Positions 1 through 5,797 of a DNA stretch of 8,039 nucleotides are shown piece by piece. The notes under the pieces are model-generated. The model saw only the letters and a list, made by a program, of their open reading frames with translations, was not told where the DNA came from and did no database searches. Position numbers and translations under genes: made by a program. Origin of the DNA: Candidatus Adiutrix sp. (GTDB lineage: Bacteria > Desulfobacterota > Desulfarculia > Adiutricales > Adiutricaceae); NCBI GenBank assembly GCA_031285975.1, contig JAITVE010000279.1:1-8039 (forward strand). Direction: 5' to 3'. Each line of letters begins with the position of its first letter. Within the stretch, counting starts at the first letter, position 1.

Positions 1-47
1 TTCCAGTCTTTGTCGCTTAGATCATGGCGGCGATAGGCAGGTTCCAT
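1..47 (-). mobile_element. Start of an IS5-family-like transposase gene (N-terminus only, runs off the window)
   Basis: An ATG at 47-45 opens a frame reading MEPAYRRHDLSDKDW before the window ends. The 'RRHD(I/L)SD..W' opening is typical of the first helix of IS5-family transposases with the DUF4096 domain, which perform DDE-type cut-and-paste transposition. A good ribosome-binding site, AAGGAG, sits six bases upstream (54-59), and an extended -10 promoter lies further upstream at 79-87. The region 48-105 is clearly more AT-rich than the neighbouring guaD, as expected for DNA of different origin. Only 15 full codons are visible, so the family assignment rests on one short motif. The terminal inverted repeat cannot be confirmed without the other end. 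It could instead be an unrelated small protein. Confidence 0.6.
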
Positions 48-78
48 TTGATTCTCCTTTCAAGTTCAACCTGCTCGC

Positions 79-104
79 AGTATAACATATTTATAATCTA
101 TTGA
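79..104 (-). promoter_or_regulatory. Probable promoter of the transposase gene
   Basis: On the minus strand TATACT (79-84) is preceded by TGT (85-87), giving an extended -10 element, TGnTATACT. Seventeen bases further upstream is CCGTCA, a poor match (3 of 6) to the -35 consensus, which an extended -10 can tolerate. The predicted start, near position 72, leaves a leader of roughly 25 bases with AAGGAG before the ATG at 47. The promoter lies between the guaD stop and the transposase start, so it probably belongs to the mobile element. Consensus matching alone supports this. Confidence 0.45.
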
Positions 105-109
105 CGGCA

Positions 110-1420
110 CTATCTAGAGCGAAGCATCCACGCATCCACAGCTTTTCCGGCGACATACGTGGCACGGACAGCGCGGTCGTCGCCGAGAGTCATGAGGACA
201 AAAAGCTTTTCGGGGAGGGTGCGGGCGAAGCCCATGCGGAATTCAATGAGGGGGGTGGCTTTGAGGTCGAGGATGGCCAGGTCGGCTTCGAAGCCGGGGG
301 CAATTTGGCCTATTTTACCGTCCAGGCTCAGGGCTTCGGCTCCGCCTTTGGTGGCCAGGTAGAAGCCCTGGAGGGCGGTCAGGCCGGTCTGGTGCGTTTG
401 GGCGACTTTGTAGGCCTCGCCCAGGGTTTGCAGCATGGAAAAGCTGGTGCCCGCGCCGACGTCGGCACCCAAACCGACCTTGACGGGCCGGGAGGGCTTT
501 TTGGCTTCATGGAGCTTGAAAAAGCCGCTGCCCAGGAAGAGGTTCGAGGTGGGGCAGTGGGCCATGGCGGCTCCGTGACGGTGGAAATCCGCAAAGTCGT
601 CTTCGCCGATGTGGATGCAGTGGCCGAAAATGGAGCGTTCCCCCAGCAGCCCATAGTCGTTGTAAACTTGCAGGTAGCGGGCGCTTTCGGGGAAAAGTTC
701 CTGCACCCAGGCCAGTTCGCCCTGATTTTCACTCAGGTGGGTTTGCATATACGTGCCGGGGTGCTCGCGCCACAGCCGGGCCGCCGCCCGCAACTGCCCG
801 GAGGTGGAGGTGGGGGCGAAACGCGGGGTGACGGCGTAGAGCTGGCGGCCGCGCCCGTGCCATTTTTCCAGAAGGCGCAGGGAATCGGCATAGCCGGTTT
901 CGGCAGTGTCCAGGAGGGCGGGAGGCGCGTTGCAGTCCATCATCACTTTCCCGGCGATCATGCGGGTGCTTAAGGCCTCCGAACGCTCGAAAAAGGCCTC
1001 CACCGATTGGGGATGCACGGTGCAGTAGACGGCGGCGGTGGTGACGCCGTTGCGCAGCAGTTCATTCAGGAAAACTTTGGCCACCCGCTGGGCGTGGCCG
1101 AGGTCGGCGAAATCCTGCTCGGCCGCGAAGGTGTAGGTGTTGAGCCACTCCAAAAGCTGCTTGCCGTAGGCCCCGATCATCTGGGTTTGGGGGTAGTGGA
1201 TATGGCAGTCCACAAAGCCGGGGCAGATGAGGGCGTTTGGGTAGTGGGTCACGTCCAGGTCTTGGGCGGCCTCGGGGCGGTATTCGCCGACGGACTCGAT
1301 GAGTCCGTCGGCCATAACCACCAGCGCGTCTTCAATATATTGGTAAGACGTGTCCGGGTCGCTGTACGAGGGGTCGGCGGTGAAGGTCAGCACGGCCCCC
1401 CGGATGGCGGTTTTGGTCAT
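110..1420 (-). CDS. guaD: Guanine deaminase (guanine aminohydrolase)
   Basis: This cytosolic zinc enzyme of the amidohydrolase superfamily hydrolyses guanine to xanthine and ammonia, feeding xanthine dehydrogenase. The product is 436 residues, close to E. coli GuaD (about 439). Metal-binding features are present in order: DCHIHYPQ with His73 and His75, QTHLSEN with His228, FGHCIH with His267, and GLGADVGAGTSFSM with Asp320. Segments MIAGKVMMD (near 154), TPRFAPTS (198-205), CPTSNLFLGSG (289-299) and LFVLMTLGDDR (406-416) are strongly GuaD-like and separate it from SsnA-type hydrolases. The ATG at 1420 is chosen because it overlaps the upstream permease stop as ATGA and has GAGGAG just upstream. 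The open frame continues upstream inside the permease gene, but that extension is not protein-like. The last few residues (DAWMLRSR) run slightly past the E. coli end, next to a possible IS junction. Confidence 0.95.
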   Translation of the reverse strand: MTKTAIRGAVLTFTADPSYSDPDTSYQYIEDALVVMADGLIESVGEYRPEAAQDLDVTHYPNALICPGFVDCHIHYPQTQMIGAYGKQLLEWLNTYTFAAEQDFADLGHAQRVAKVFLNELLRNGVTTAAVYCTVHPQSVEAFFERSEALSTRMIAGKVMMDCNAPPALLDTAETGYADSLRLLEKWHGRGRQLYAVTPRFAPTSTSGQLRAAARLWREHPGTYMQTHLSENQGELAWVQELFPESARYLQVYNDYGLLGERSIFGHCIHIGEDDFADFHRHGAAMAHCPTSNLFLGSGFFKLHEAKKPSRPVKVGLGADVGAGTSFSMLQTLGEAYKVAQTHQTGLTALQGFYLATKGGAEALSLDGKIGQIAPGFEADLAILDLKATPLIEFRMGFARTLPEKLFVLMTLGDDRAVRATYVAGKAVDAWMLRSR

Positions 1421-2790
1421 GAATTCTCCTCGTCCATGGATTTCGGCAGCAGGAGGTTGGTGACGATAGCCGTCAGGCCGCCGGCGGCCACCGGCGAATG
1501 CAAGAGGTCGGCCAGCCAGAGGGGCAGGTGAAGGGTGAAGTTCGGCTGGAAGGCCGCGCCCACGCCCACGCCCACAGAGATGCCGATAATCAGGATGGAG
1601 CGGCGGGTGATGGGGTCGGTGAAGATAATGCGCATCCCGGTGGCGGTGATAATGCCGAACAGGAGAATCAGCGCGCCGCCCAGCACGGGGTCGGGAATGA
1701 TGTTGAAAACCACCCCCACCACGGGGAACACGCCGAGAATGAGCAGGAAGACGGCGATGTATTTGCCCACGTGGCGGCTGGCGTTGCCGGTGAGCTGGAT
1801 GACGCCGTTGTTCTGGGCGAAAATGGCCATGGGGAAGGAGTTGAAGCAGCCCGCCAGGAGCGAGGCGAAGCCGTCGCAGAGAATGCCGCCCCCCAGCCGC
1901 CGGATGAACACCGGCCCCGAGGTGGGTTCCTTGGAGAGCATGGAGGTGGCCGAAAGGTCGCCCGTGGCTTCCACGGTGCTGATGACGTACAACAGGGCAA
2001 TGGAGACGAAGCCGCCCAGGCCGAAGCTGATGCCGTAGCGGAAGGGCATGGGGACGGAGAAAATCCGCACGTTTTCCGGCACGGGGTTCAGCATACCCCA
2101 CCACGCGGCCACCGCCGCGCCCACCACAAAGCCGATAATCATGGCGCTCATGCGGATGACCGGATTCTTGAAGCAGTTGAACACCAGAATGCACAGAAGC
2201 ACCAGGCCGCCCAGGGACAGGTTTTTCACCGAGGCGAAATTTTCCGTGCCGAAAGAGGCGAAGCCGCCCACCACGTTGGTCATGGCCACGTTCAAAAGGG
2301 AGATGCCCACCATGGCCACGGTAATGCCGCAAACCAGGGGGGTGAAGACCCGGTTCAGAAGGCCGGTCATGCGCGAGAGGGCCATTTGAATGAAAGAGCC
2401 CGCCACCACGGCTCCGCTCATCAGGGCTATCACCTCTTCGTGGCTCGCGCCGCCGTCCAGGGCGGCCTTGCCGAGGGCGATGAAGGCGGTGGGGAAGATG
2501 AAGCTGGTGGCCTGGATGCTCAGAAGGCCGGAGCCGAAGGGCCCGATGCGGGTGGTTTGGATGAAGGTGCCGATGCCGGAAACGAAGAAGGCGATGTTCA
2601 CCATATAGATGGTGATGTCCAGCGGCATGTTCAGGGCCCGGCAGATAATCAGGGGCGGGCTGCCGATGCTGACCACCATGCTCATCAGGTGCTGGATGGC
2701 CGTGAGGGTGGCGGGGATGAAGGGGGGCTTGTCTTCCAGGCCGTAGACGATGCCGAGATTTTTTTCCGAAGTTGCGGCAGTGTCGCTCAT
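1417..2790 (-). CDS. NAT/NCS2-family xanthine (or urate) permease
   Basis: This inner-membrane nucleobase carrier, usually a proton symporter in this family, has 457 residues and the expected series of about 14 hydrophobic segments. Signature residues match the E. coli XanQ/UacT group: QH at 33-34 in the first segment, VEATGD with Glu274, CDG with Asp306, and FAQNNGVIQLTG with Gln326 and Asn327. These align with XanQ His31, Glu272, Asp304, Gln324 and Asn325. At the third segment it reads ATSF (94-97), where XanQ as I recall has an Asn that influences xanthine versus urate preference, so urate transport is possible. The ATG at 2790 is preferred over a TTG twelve bases upstream because GAGG lies six bases before the ATG. 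It overlaps guaD by four bases and is probably controlled by the structured leader upstream. The family is certain; the exact substrate is inferred. Confidence 0.93.
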   Translation of the reverse strand: MSDTAATSEKNLGIVYGLEDKPPFIPATLTAIQHLMSMVVSIGSPPLIICRALNMPLDITIYMVNIAFFVSGIGTFIQTTRIGPFGSGLLSIQATSFIFPTAFIALGKAALDGGASHEEVIALMSGAVVAGSFIQMALSRMTGLLNRVFTPLVCGITVAMVGISLLNVAMTNVVGGFASFGTENFASVKNLSLGGLVLLCILVFNCFKNPVIRMSAMIIGFVVGAAVAAWWGMLNPVPENVRIFSVPMPFRYGISFGLGGFVSIALLYVISTVEATGDLSATSMLSKEPTSGPVFIRRLGGGILCDGFASLLAGCFNSFPMAIFAQNNGVIQLTGNASRHVGKYIAVFLLILGVFPVVGVVFNIIPDPVLGGALILLFGIITATGMRIIFTDPITRRSILIIGISVGVGVGAAFQPNFTLHLPLWLADLLHSPVAAGGLTAIVTNLLLPKSMDEENS

Positions 2791-2794
2791 AGTG

Positions 2795-2800
2795 AACCTC
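2795..2800 (-). promoter_or_regulatory. Ribosome-binding site of the NAT permease, with competing anti-SD sequences
   Basis: The minus-strand sequence GAGGTT lies just before TCACT-ATG-type spacing and places GAGG six bases from the ATG at 2790, which fixes the start. The same bases can pair with AACCU at 2815-2819 (five pairs). Alternatively, with the bases just upstream of it, the site can pair with GUCUCAA at 2824-2830 (seven pairs, two of them G-U). The second partner is the 3' strand of the outer helix of the leader RNA, so helix formation and site occlusion would be mutually exclusive. Confidence 0.55.
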
Positions 2801-2814
2801 AATTCAGTGTAAAA

Positions 2815-2888
2815 AGGTTAAGTTTGAGACAAAGGCAGAGCAGGGCGGCTCGGCTTGCCTGGCCGAACCACCTCGTCTCACCCTAAAC
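2815..2888 (-). promoter_or_regulatory. Structured 5' leader RNA, candidate riboswitch or cis-regulatory element
   Basis: Minus-strand RNA folds as follows. Outer helix P1 joins 2875-2880 to 2825-2830 (UGAGAC/GUCUCA) and continues with three pairs, 2886-2888 to 2822-2824, past a five-base bulge. Inner helix P2 joins 2862-2872 to 2844-2854, eleven pairs with two G-U wobbles, closed by the seven-base loop CAGGCAA. The P2 loop bases AGGCA (2856-2860) can pair with UGCCU (2833-2837) in the 13-base 3' side of the internal loop, making a pseudoknot. The wobbles would be A-C mismatches on the plus strand, so the fold favours minus-strand RNA, the sense strand of the downstream permease. P1's 3' strand can alternatively cover the ribosome-binding site. 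I do not recognise a known class, and no folding calculation was run. The xanthine/urate NMT1 class should be tested first. Confidence 0.45.
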
Positions 2889-2902
2889 AACGTGATAACG
2901 TG
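2889..2902. repeat. Short direct repeat AACGTG, period 8
   Basis: AACGTG occurs at 2889-2894 and again at 2897-2902, between the terminator-like hairpin and the structured leader. The spacing and location fit an operator for a transcription factor acting on the NAT permease-guaD pair. The repeat is short, so chance is a fair alternative. Confidence 0.25.
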
Positions 2903-2910
2903 TGGATGCG

Positions 2911-2967
2911 TTCTAAAATTTTATGCCAGGCCGGGGCCGCCGGAAGGTCGCGGCGGCCCGGCCAGGC
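2911..2967 (-). terminator. GC-rich hairpin with T-rich tail after the AzgA-type permease
   Basis: The arms at 2951-2967 and 2925-2942 are complementary over 16-17 pairs with one bulged base and one mismatch, around an eight-base loop (2943-2950). On the minus strand the hairpin begins seven bases after the permease stop codon and is followed by ATAAAATTTTAG. That is the arrangement of an intrinsic terminator, although the T-run is broken by A residues. It may cause partial termination between the xdh-permease transcript and the downstream permease-guaD pair. A -10-like TAAAAT (2918-2923) lies in the tail, so a new transcript might start close by, but no convincing -35 is present. Confidence 0.55.
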
Positions 2968-2973
2968 CGCGCC

Positions 2974-4341
2974 TTAATGCAGGCGCAGCACGAAATTGAG
3001 AATAAAAGCCGCGCTGACCAGATACATAACCCAGCTGACGTCTTTGAAGCGGCCGGAGCAGACCTTCAGCAGGGTATAGCTGACGAAGCCGAAGGCAAAG
3101 CCGTTGGCGATGCTGTAGGTGAGCGGCATCATGACGATGGTCAGGCACACCGGGATAGCCTCGGTAATGTCGCTGAAATCAATGTGCACCACTTCGGACA
3201 TCATCAGGGCCCCCACGATAATCAGGGCCGGGGCCGTGGCGAAACCTTGCACCAGGCCCACCAGGGGCGCGAAGAACAGGGCCACGAAAAACAGCACGGC
3301 CACCACAATGGCCGTCAGCCCCGTGCGGCCGCCCTCGGCCACGCCCGCCGCGCTCTCCACATAGGAAGTGACGGTGGAGGTGCCGACAATGGCGCTGGCC
3401 ATGGTGCCGATGGCGTCGGTGGTGAGGGCGCGGTCGAGGTTCTCAATGTGGCCGTCCGCCTTCATGAGCCCGGCCTTTTTGGTGAGGCCGATAAGGGTGC
3501 CCATGTTGTCGAAAAGCTCCACGATGGTGAAGGTGAAAATGATGTGCAGGATGCCGAAATTCAGCGCGCCCCGGAAATCAAGCTGGCCGAAGGTGCCGTT
3601 TTCGCCGAAGAGGCTCGGCACGTTCGCGCTCACAATGTCAGAGAGCCCCTTGGGCACCGGCCCGGCCCCCACCATCATGCCCAGCACGGTGGTGAACAGG
3701 ATGCCCAGGAGGATAGCCCCCCGCACGCCCCGGGCCATCAAAACGCCGGTGAAGACGACCCCGGCGCAGGTCAGCAAGGGAGCTTGCCCGCCCAATTCAA
3801 AGTTAAGGCTGGCCACGTGCCCGGCCCCCACCAGGGTGGCGGGGTTGTCAATGACGATGCCCGAGCCTTGAAGGCCGATAAAGGCGATGAAAGTGCCGAT
3901 GCCCACCCCGATGGCGCTCTTGATGCTCATGGGCACGGCGCGGATGATGGCCTGGCGTATGCCCCCCAGGGTGAGGATAAGGAAAACCACGCCGGAGACG
4001 AACACCGCCGCCAGGGCCGCCTGCCAGCTCAGGCCGAAGCCCAGCACGGCCGTGTAAGCGAAAAAGGCGTTCAGGCCCATGCCGGGGGCCACGGCCACCG
4101 GGTAATTGGCCCAAAAGCCCATCAGGGCGGTGGCGAAAATGGTAGACCAGAGGGTGGCGGCAATGGCCGCCTCTTTGGGGATGCCCGCGTCGGCTAGGAT
4201 GCTGGGGTTGACGAAAATGATGTACCCCACGGCCACGAAGGTGGTCAGCCCGGCGAGCATTTCGGTTTTGACGGTGGTGCCTTTTTGACTCAGCTTGAAC
4301 AGTTTTTCCAGCGAACCTGCGGCTGCGGCGTTCTCAGGCAT
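2974..4341 (-). CDS. AzgA-type adenine/guanine/hypoxanthine permease
   Basis: This inner-membrane purine-base proton symporter of the AzgA branch (COG2252; relatives include PbuG and the E. coli GhxP and AdeP groups) has 455 residues, within the family's usual 430-460. Family signatures are FVAVGYIIFVNP (35-46), APGMGLNAFFAY (85-96), ELFDNMGTLIG (275-285) and the long stretch starting TSTVTSYVESAAG at 321 and ending near GRTGLTA (338-344). About twelve to fourteen hydrophobic segments are visible. The ATG at 4341 is chosen because GAGGGG lies seven bases upstream. A GTG at 4356 would add five residues but has a poorly spaced site. The gene follows xdhC after 60 bases, so it probably shares the xdh transcript and supplies bases to the enzyme and to GuaD. 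It is only distantly related to the NAT permease downstream. Individual base preference cannot be read from sequence. Confidence 0.93.
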   Translation of the reverse strand: MPENAAAAGSLEKLFKLSQKGTTVKTEMLAGLTTFVAVGYIIFVNPSILADAGIPKEAAIAATLWSTIFATALMGFWANYPVAVAPGMGLNAFFAYTAVLGFGLSWQAALAAVFVSGVVFLILTLGGIRQAIIRAVPMSIKSAIGVGIGTFIAFIGLQGSGIVIDNPATLVGAGHVASLNFELGGQAPLLTCAGVVFTGVLMARGVRGAILLGILFTTVLGMMVGAGPVPKGLSDIVSANVPSLFGENGTFGQLDFRGALNFGILHIIFTFTIVELFDNMGTLIGLTKKAGLMKADGHIENLDRALTTDAIGTMASAIVGTSTVTSYVESAAGVAEGGRTGLTAIVVAVLFFVALFFAPLVGLVQGFATAPALIIVGALMMSEVVHIDFSDITEAIPVCLTIVMMPLTYSIANGFAFGFVSYTLLKVCSGRFKDVSWVMYLVSAAFILNFVLRLH

Positions 4342-4375
4342 TTTTTCACCCCTCACCTTTCCCTTGTTGGTTAAC

Positions 4376-4389
4376 GATTGTCAGCAATC
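4376..4389. repeat. Small inverted repeat in the xdhC-permease gap
   Basis: GATTG (4376-4380) and CAATC (4385-4389) are perfect inverted copies around TCAG. They sit in the 60-base gap between the xdhC stop and the AzgA-type permease start. No T-tract follows, so this is not a convincing terminator. It could be a weak RNA hairpin or a protein-binding site, or chance. Confidence 0.25.
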
Positions 4390-4401
4390 ATGACGACCAG
4401 G

Positions 4402-4914
4402 CTATTTCGAAATCTCCAAACATTCGGCAGCCCCTTTGACCTCGCGGCCCAGGGCCAGTTCCACGGCTTCGGTAATCATTTCGTAGCCGGTGCAGCGGCA
4501 GAGGTGCCCGGCGTGGGCGCGTTTTATTTCCTCGCGGGTGACGGACGCGAGGCGGTCTTTGTTTTGTTCCAGAAAGGCGGTGGTGGTCATCACCAGGCCC
4601 GGCGTGCAAAAGCCGCACTGCACGGCCCCGGCTTCCACATAGGCCCGCTGCACCGGCGAGAGTTCCCCCTCGGGCCGGGCGACCCCCTCCACGGTGCGCA
4701 CGCACTGGCCTTCGGCCCAGACGGCCAGGGTGAGGCAGGAATCGGTGGGCACGCCGTTCAGCAAAACCGTGCAGGCCCCGCATTCGCCCACGCCGCAGCT
4801 TTTTTTCACGCCGATGAGCCCCAGGCGGTCGCGCAGCACGGTCAGGAGCGATTCACGCGGGTCTACGTCAAGCTCGTAGTCGCGGCCGTTGACATGCAGT
4901 TTCAGTTTCACCAT
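4402..4914 (-). CDS. xdhC: Xanthine dehydrogenase, [2Fe-2S] subunit
   Basis: This small iron-sulfur subunit passes electrons from the molybdenum site (XdhA) to FAD (XdhB). The product is 170 residues, as in E. coli XdhC (about 160). The N-terminal ferredoxin-like domain holds the plant-type cluster: Cys40, Cys45 and Cys48 in SCGVGECGAC, plus Cys60. The C-terminal helical domain holds the second cluster: Cys100 and Cys103 in CGFCTPG, and Cys139 and Cys141 in HLCRCTGY. All eight ligands are present. The ATG at 4914 is chosen over an in-frame ATG at 4953, which lies inside xdhB. GGGGGA precedes the chosen start by six bases, and only one base separates it from the xdhB stop, implying translational coupling. 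The family also serves CO dehydrogenase and other hydroxylases; the xanthine role is taken from its partners. The name follows E. coli and should not be confused with the XdhC/CoxI cofactor chaperone. Confidence 0.94.
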   Translation of the reverse strand: MVKLKLHVNGRDYELDVDPRESLLTVLRDRLGLIGVKKSCGVGECGACTVLLNGVPTDSCLTLAVWAEGQCVRTVEGVARPEGELSPVQRAYVEAGAVQCGFCTPGLVMTTTAFLEQNKDRLASVTREEIKRAHAGHLCRCTGYEMITEAVELALGREVKGAAECLEISK

Positions 4915-4915
4915 G

Positions 4916-5788
4916 TCAGTTCCCCCTTTTCGCGCCTTCGGCGGCGGCTGCAATCATCCGCCCGGCCAGGGTTTTTATGATGCGCATTCGGAACTCCCGC
5001 GTGGCCCGCCAGGAGGTGCGCGGCTGCACATCTTCCTCCAGCGCGGCGATAATTTTGGCCACAGCCGCATCGTTCAGCGGCTGGTTCAGGCTGGCGGCCT
5101 CGGCCCGGCGGCAGCGCAGTGGGGTGGGCGCGGCCACGGTGAAGGCCAGGCGCAGATCGGCGATCCGGCCGCCCTCCATTTTCACGCCCGCCGCGCAGCC
5201 GATGGTGGCAATGTCCATGGCCGAGCGCATGGCATATTTATAATAGGCCGCGCCCAGGCCCTTGAGCCCGGCCAGGTCGAATTCAAAGCCCAGCAGCACT
5301 TCGTCCGCTGCCAGGGCCACCTGGCCGGGGCCGGTGTGGAAGCCCTCCATCGCCGCCCGGCGAACGCCCTCGCGGCCTTGAATGACCAGCATGGGCTCCA
5401 GCACCAAGAGGGCGGCGGCAGTGTCGGCGCTGACAGCCCCATTGGCGATGTTGCCGCCAATGGTGCCCATGTTGCGAATCTGCGGCCCGGCCACCGTGGC
5501 GCAGGCTTCCGCCAGCACGGGAATGTATTGCGTAACCGCTTCACAGGCCATGGTTTCCGCAAACGTCAGCCCTGAGCCGAGGAATAACTTCCCGTCCTGC
5601 GCGGCGATTTTTTTCAGTTCGGGCAGGGCGTGGATATCCACCAGCCGGGTGAATTTGTCATCAAAGTGCCGCAGCTTCACCAGCACGTCCGTGCCGCCCG
5701 CCACCAGGCGGCTTCCCGGATGCGCGGCCAGCATTTCCACGGCCTGGGCGATGGATTCAGCTTTATAATAGTGTTGAATATCAAACAT
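4916..5788 (-). CDS. xdhB: Xanthine dehydrogenase, FAD-binding subunit
   Basis: This flavoprotein subunit receives electrons from the iron-sulfur subunit and normally passes them to NAD+. The product is 290 residues, against about 292 for E. coli XdhB, which it resembles along its whole length. FAD-binding motifs are VAGGTDVLVKL (29-39) and MGTIGGNIANGAVSADT (107-123). KYAMRSAMDIATIG (184-197), LRLAFTVAAPTP (212-223) and SWRATREFR (259-267) are typical of the C-terminal CO-dehydrogenase flavoprotein domain. The ATG at 5788 has an excellent site: the xdhA stop TGA runs directly into GAGGAGGGG, nine bases separating the genes, so the Shine-Dalgarno overlaps the upstream stop. This suggests coupled, stoichiometric translation. 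The electron acceptor (NAD+ or another) cannot be decided from these motifs alone. Confidence 0.95.
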   Translation of the reverse strand: MFDIQHYYKAESIAQAVEMLAAHPGSRLVAGGTDVLVKLRHFDDKFTRLVDIHALPELKKIAAQDGKLFLGSGLTFAETMACEAVTQYIPVLAEACATVAGPQIRNMGTIGGNIANGAVSADTAAALLVLEPMLVIQGREGVRRAAMEGFHTGPGQVALAADEVLLGFEFDLAGLKGLGAAYYKYAMRSAMDIATIGCAAGVKMEGGRIADLRLAFTVAAPTPLRCRRAEAASLNQPLNDAAVAKIIAALEEDVQPRTSWRATREFRMRIIKTLAGRMIAAAAEGAKRGN

Positions 5789-5797
5789 GGCCCCTCC

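Noticed and set aside
1421..2332. Reading frame upstream of guaD remains open through the permease gene, suggesting a 740-residue fusion protein
   Set aside because: The extension is rich in Arg, His and Gly, lies out of frame inside a clear membrane protein gene, and guaD has its own ATG with a good ribosome-binding site and ATGA overlap.
2815..2888. Classical purine riboswitch in the permease leader
   Set aside because: The element has one long hairpin with a pseudoknot inside an outer helix, not the three-way junction with two kissing loops of the purine class.
2901..2911. TGTGGATGCGT shared by the 2901-2911 gap (plus strand) and the guaD 3' end (minus strand) as an IS scar or repeat
   Set aside because: It is 11 bases, in opposite orientation, and at guaD it lies within coding sequence; chance is sufficient.
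2907..2930. Sigma-54 promoter from TGGCATAAAATTTTAG
   Set aside because: The GG element lacks a GC at the required distance.
1498..4197. Long plus-strand open frames (1498-2886 and 2923-4197) opposite the two permeases
   Set aside because: Their products are low-complexity, rich in Gly, His, Ala and Glu, as expected from the antisense of GC-rich membrane-protein codons. They have no recognisable domain.
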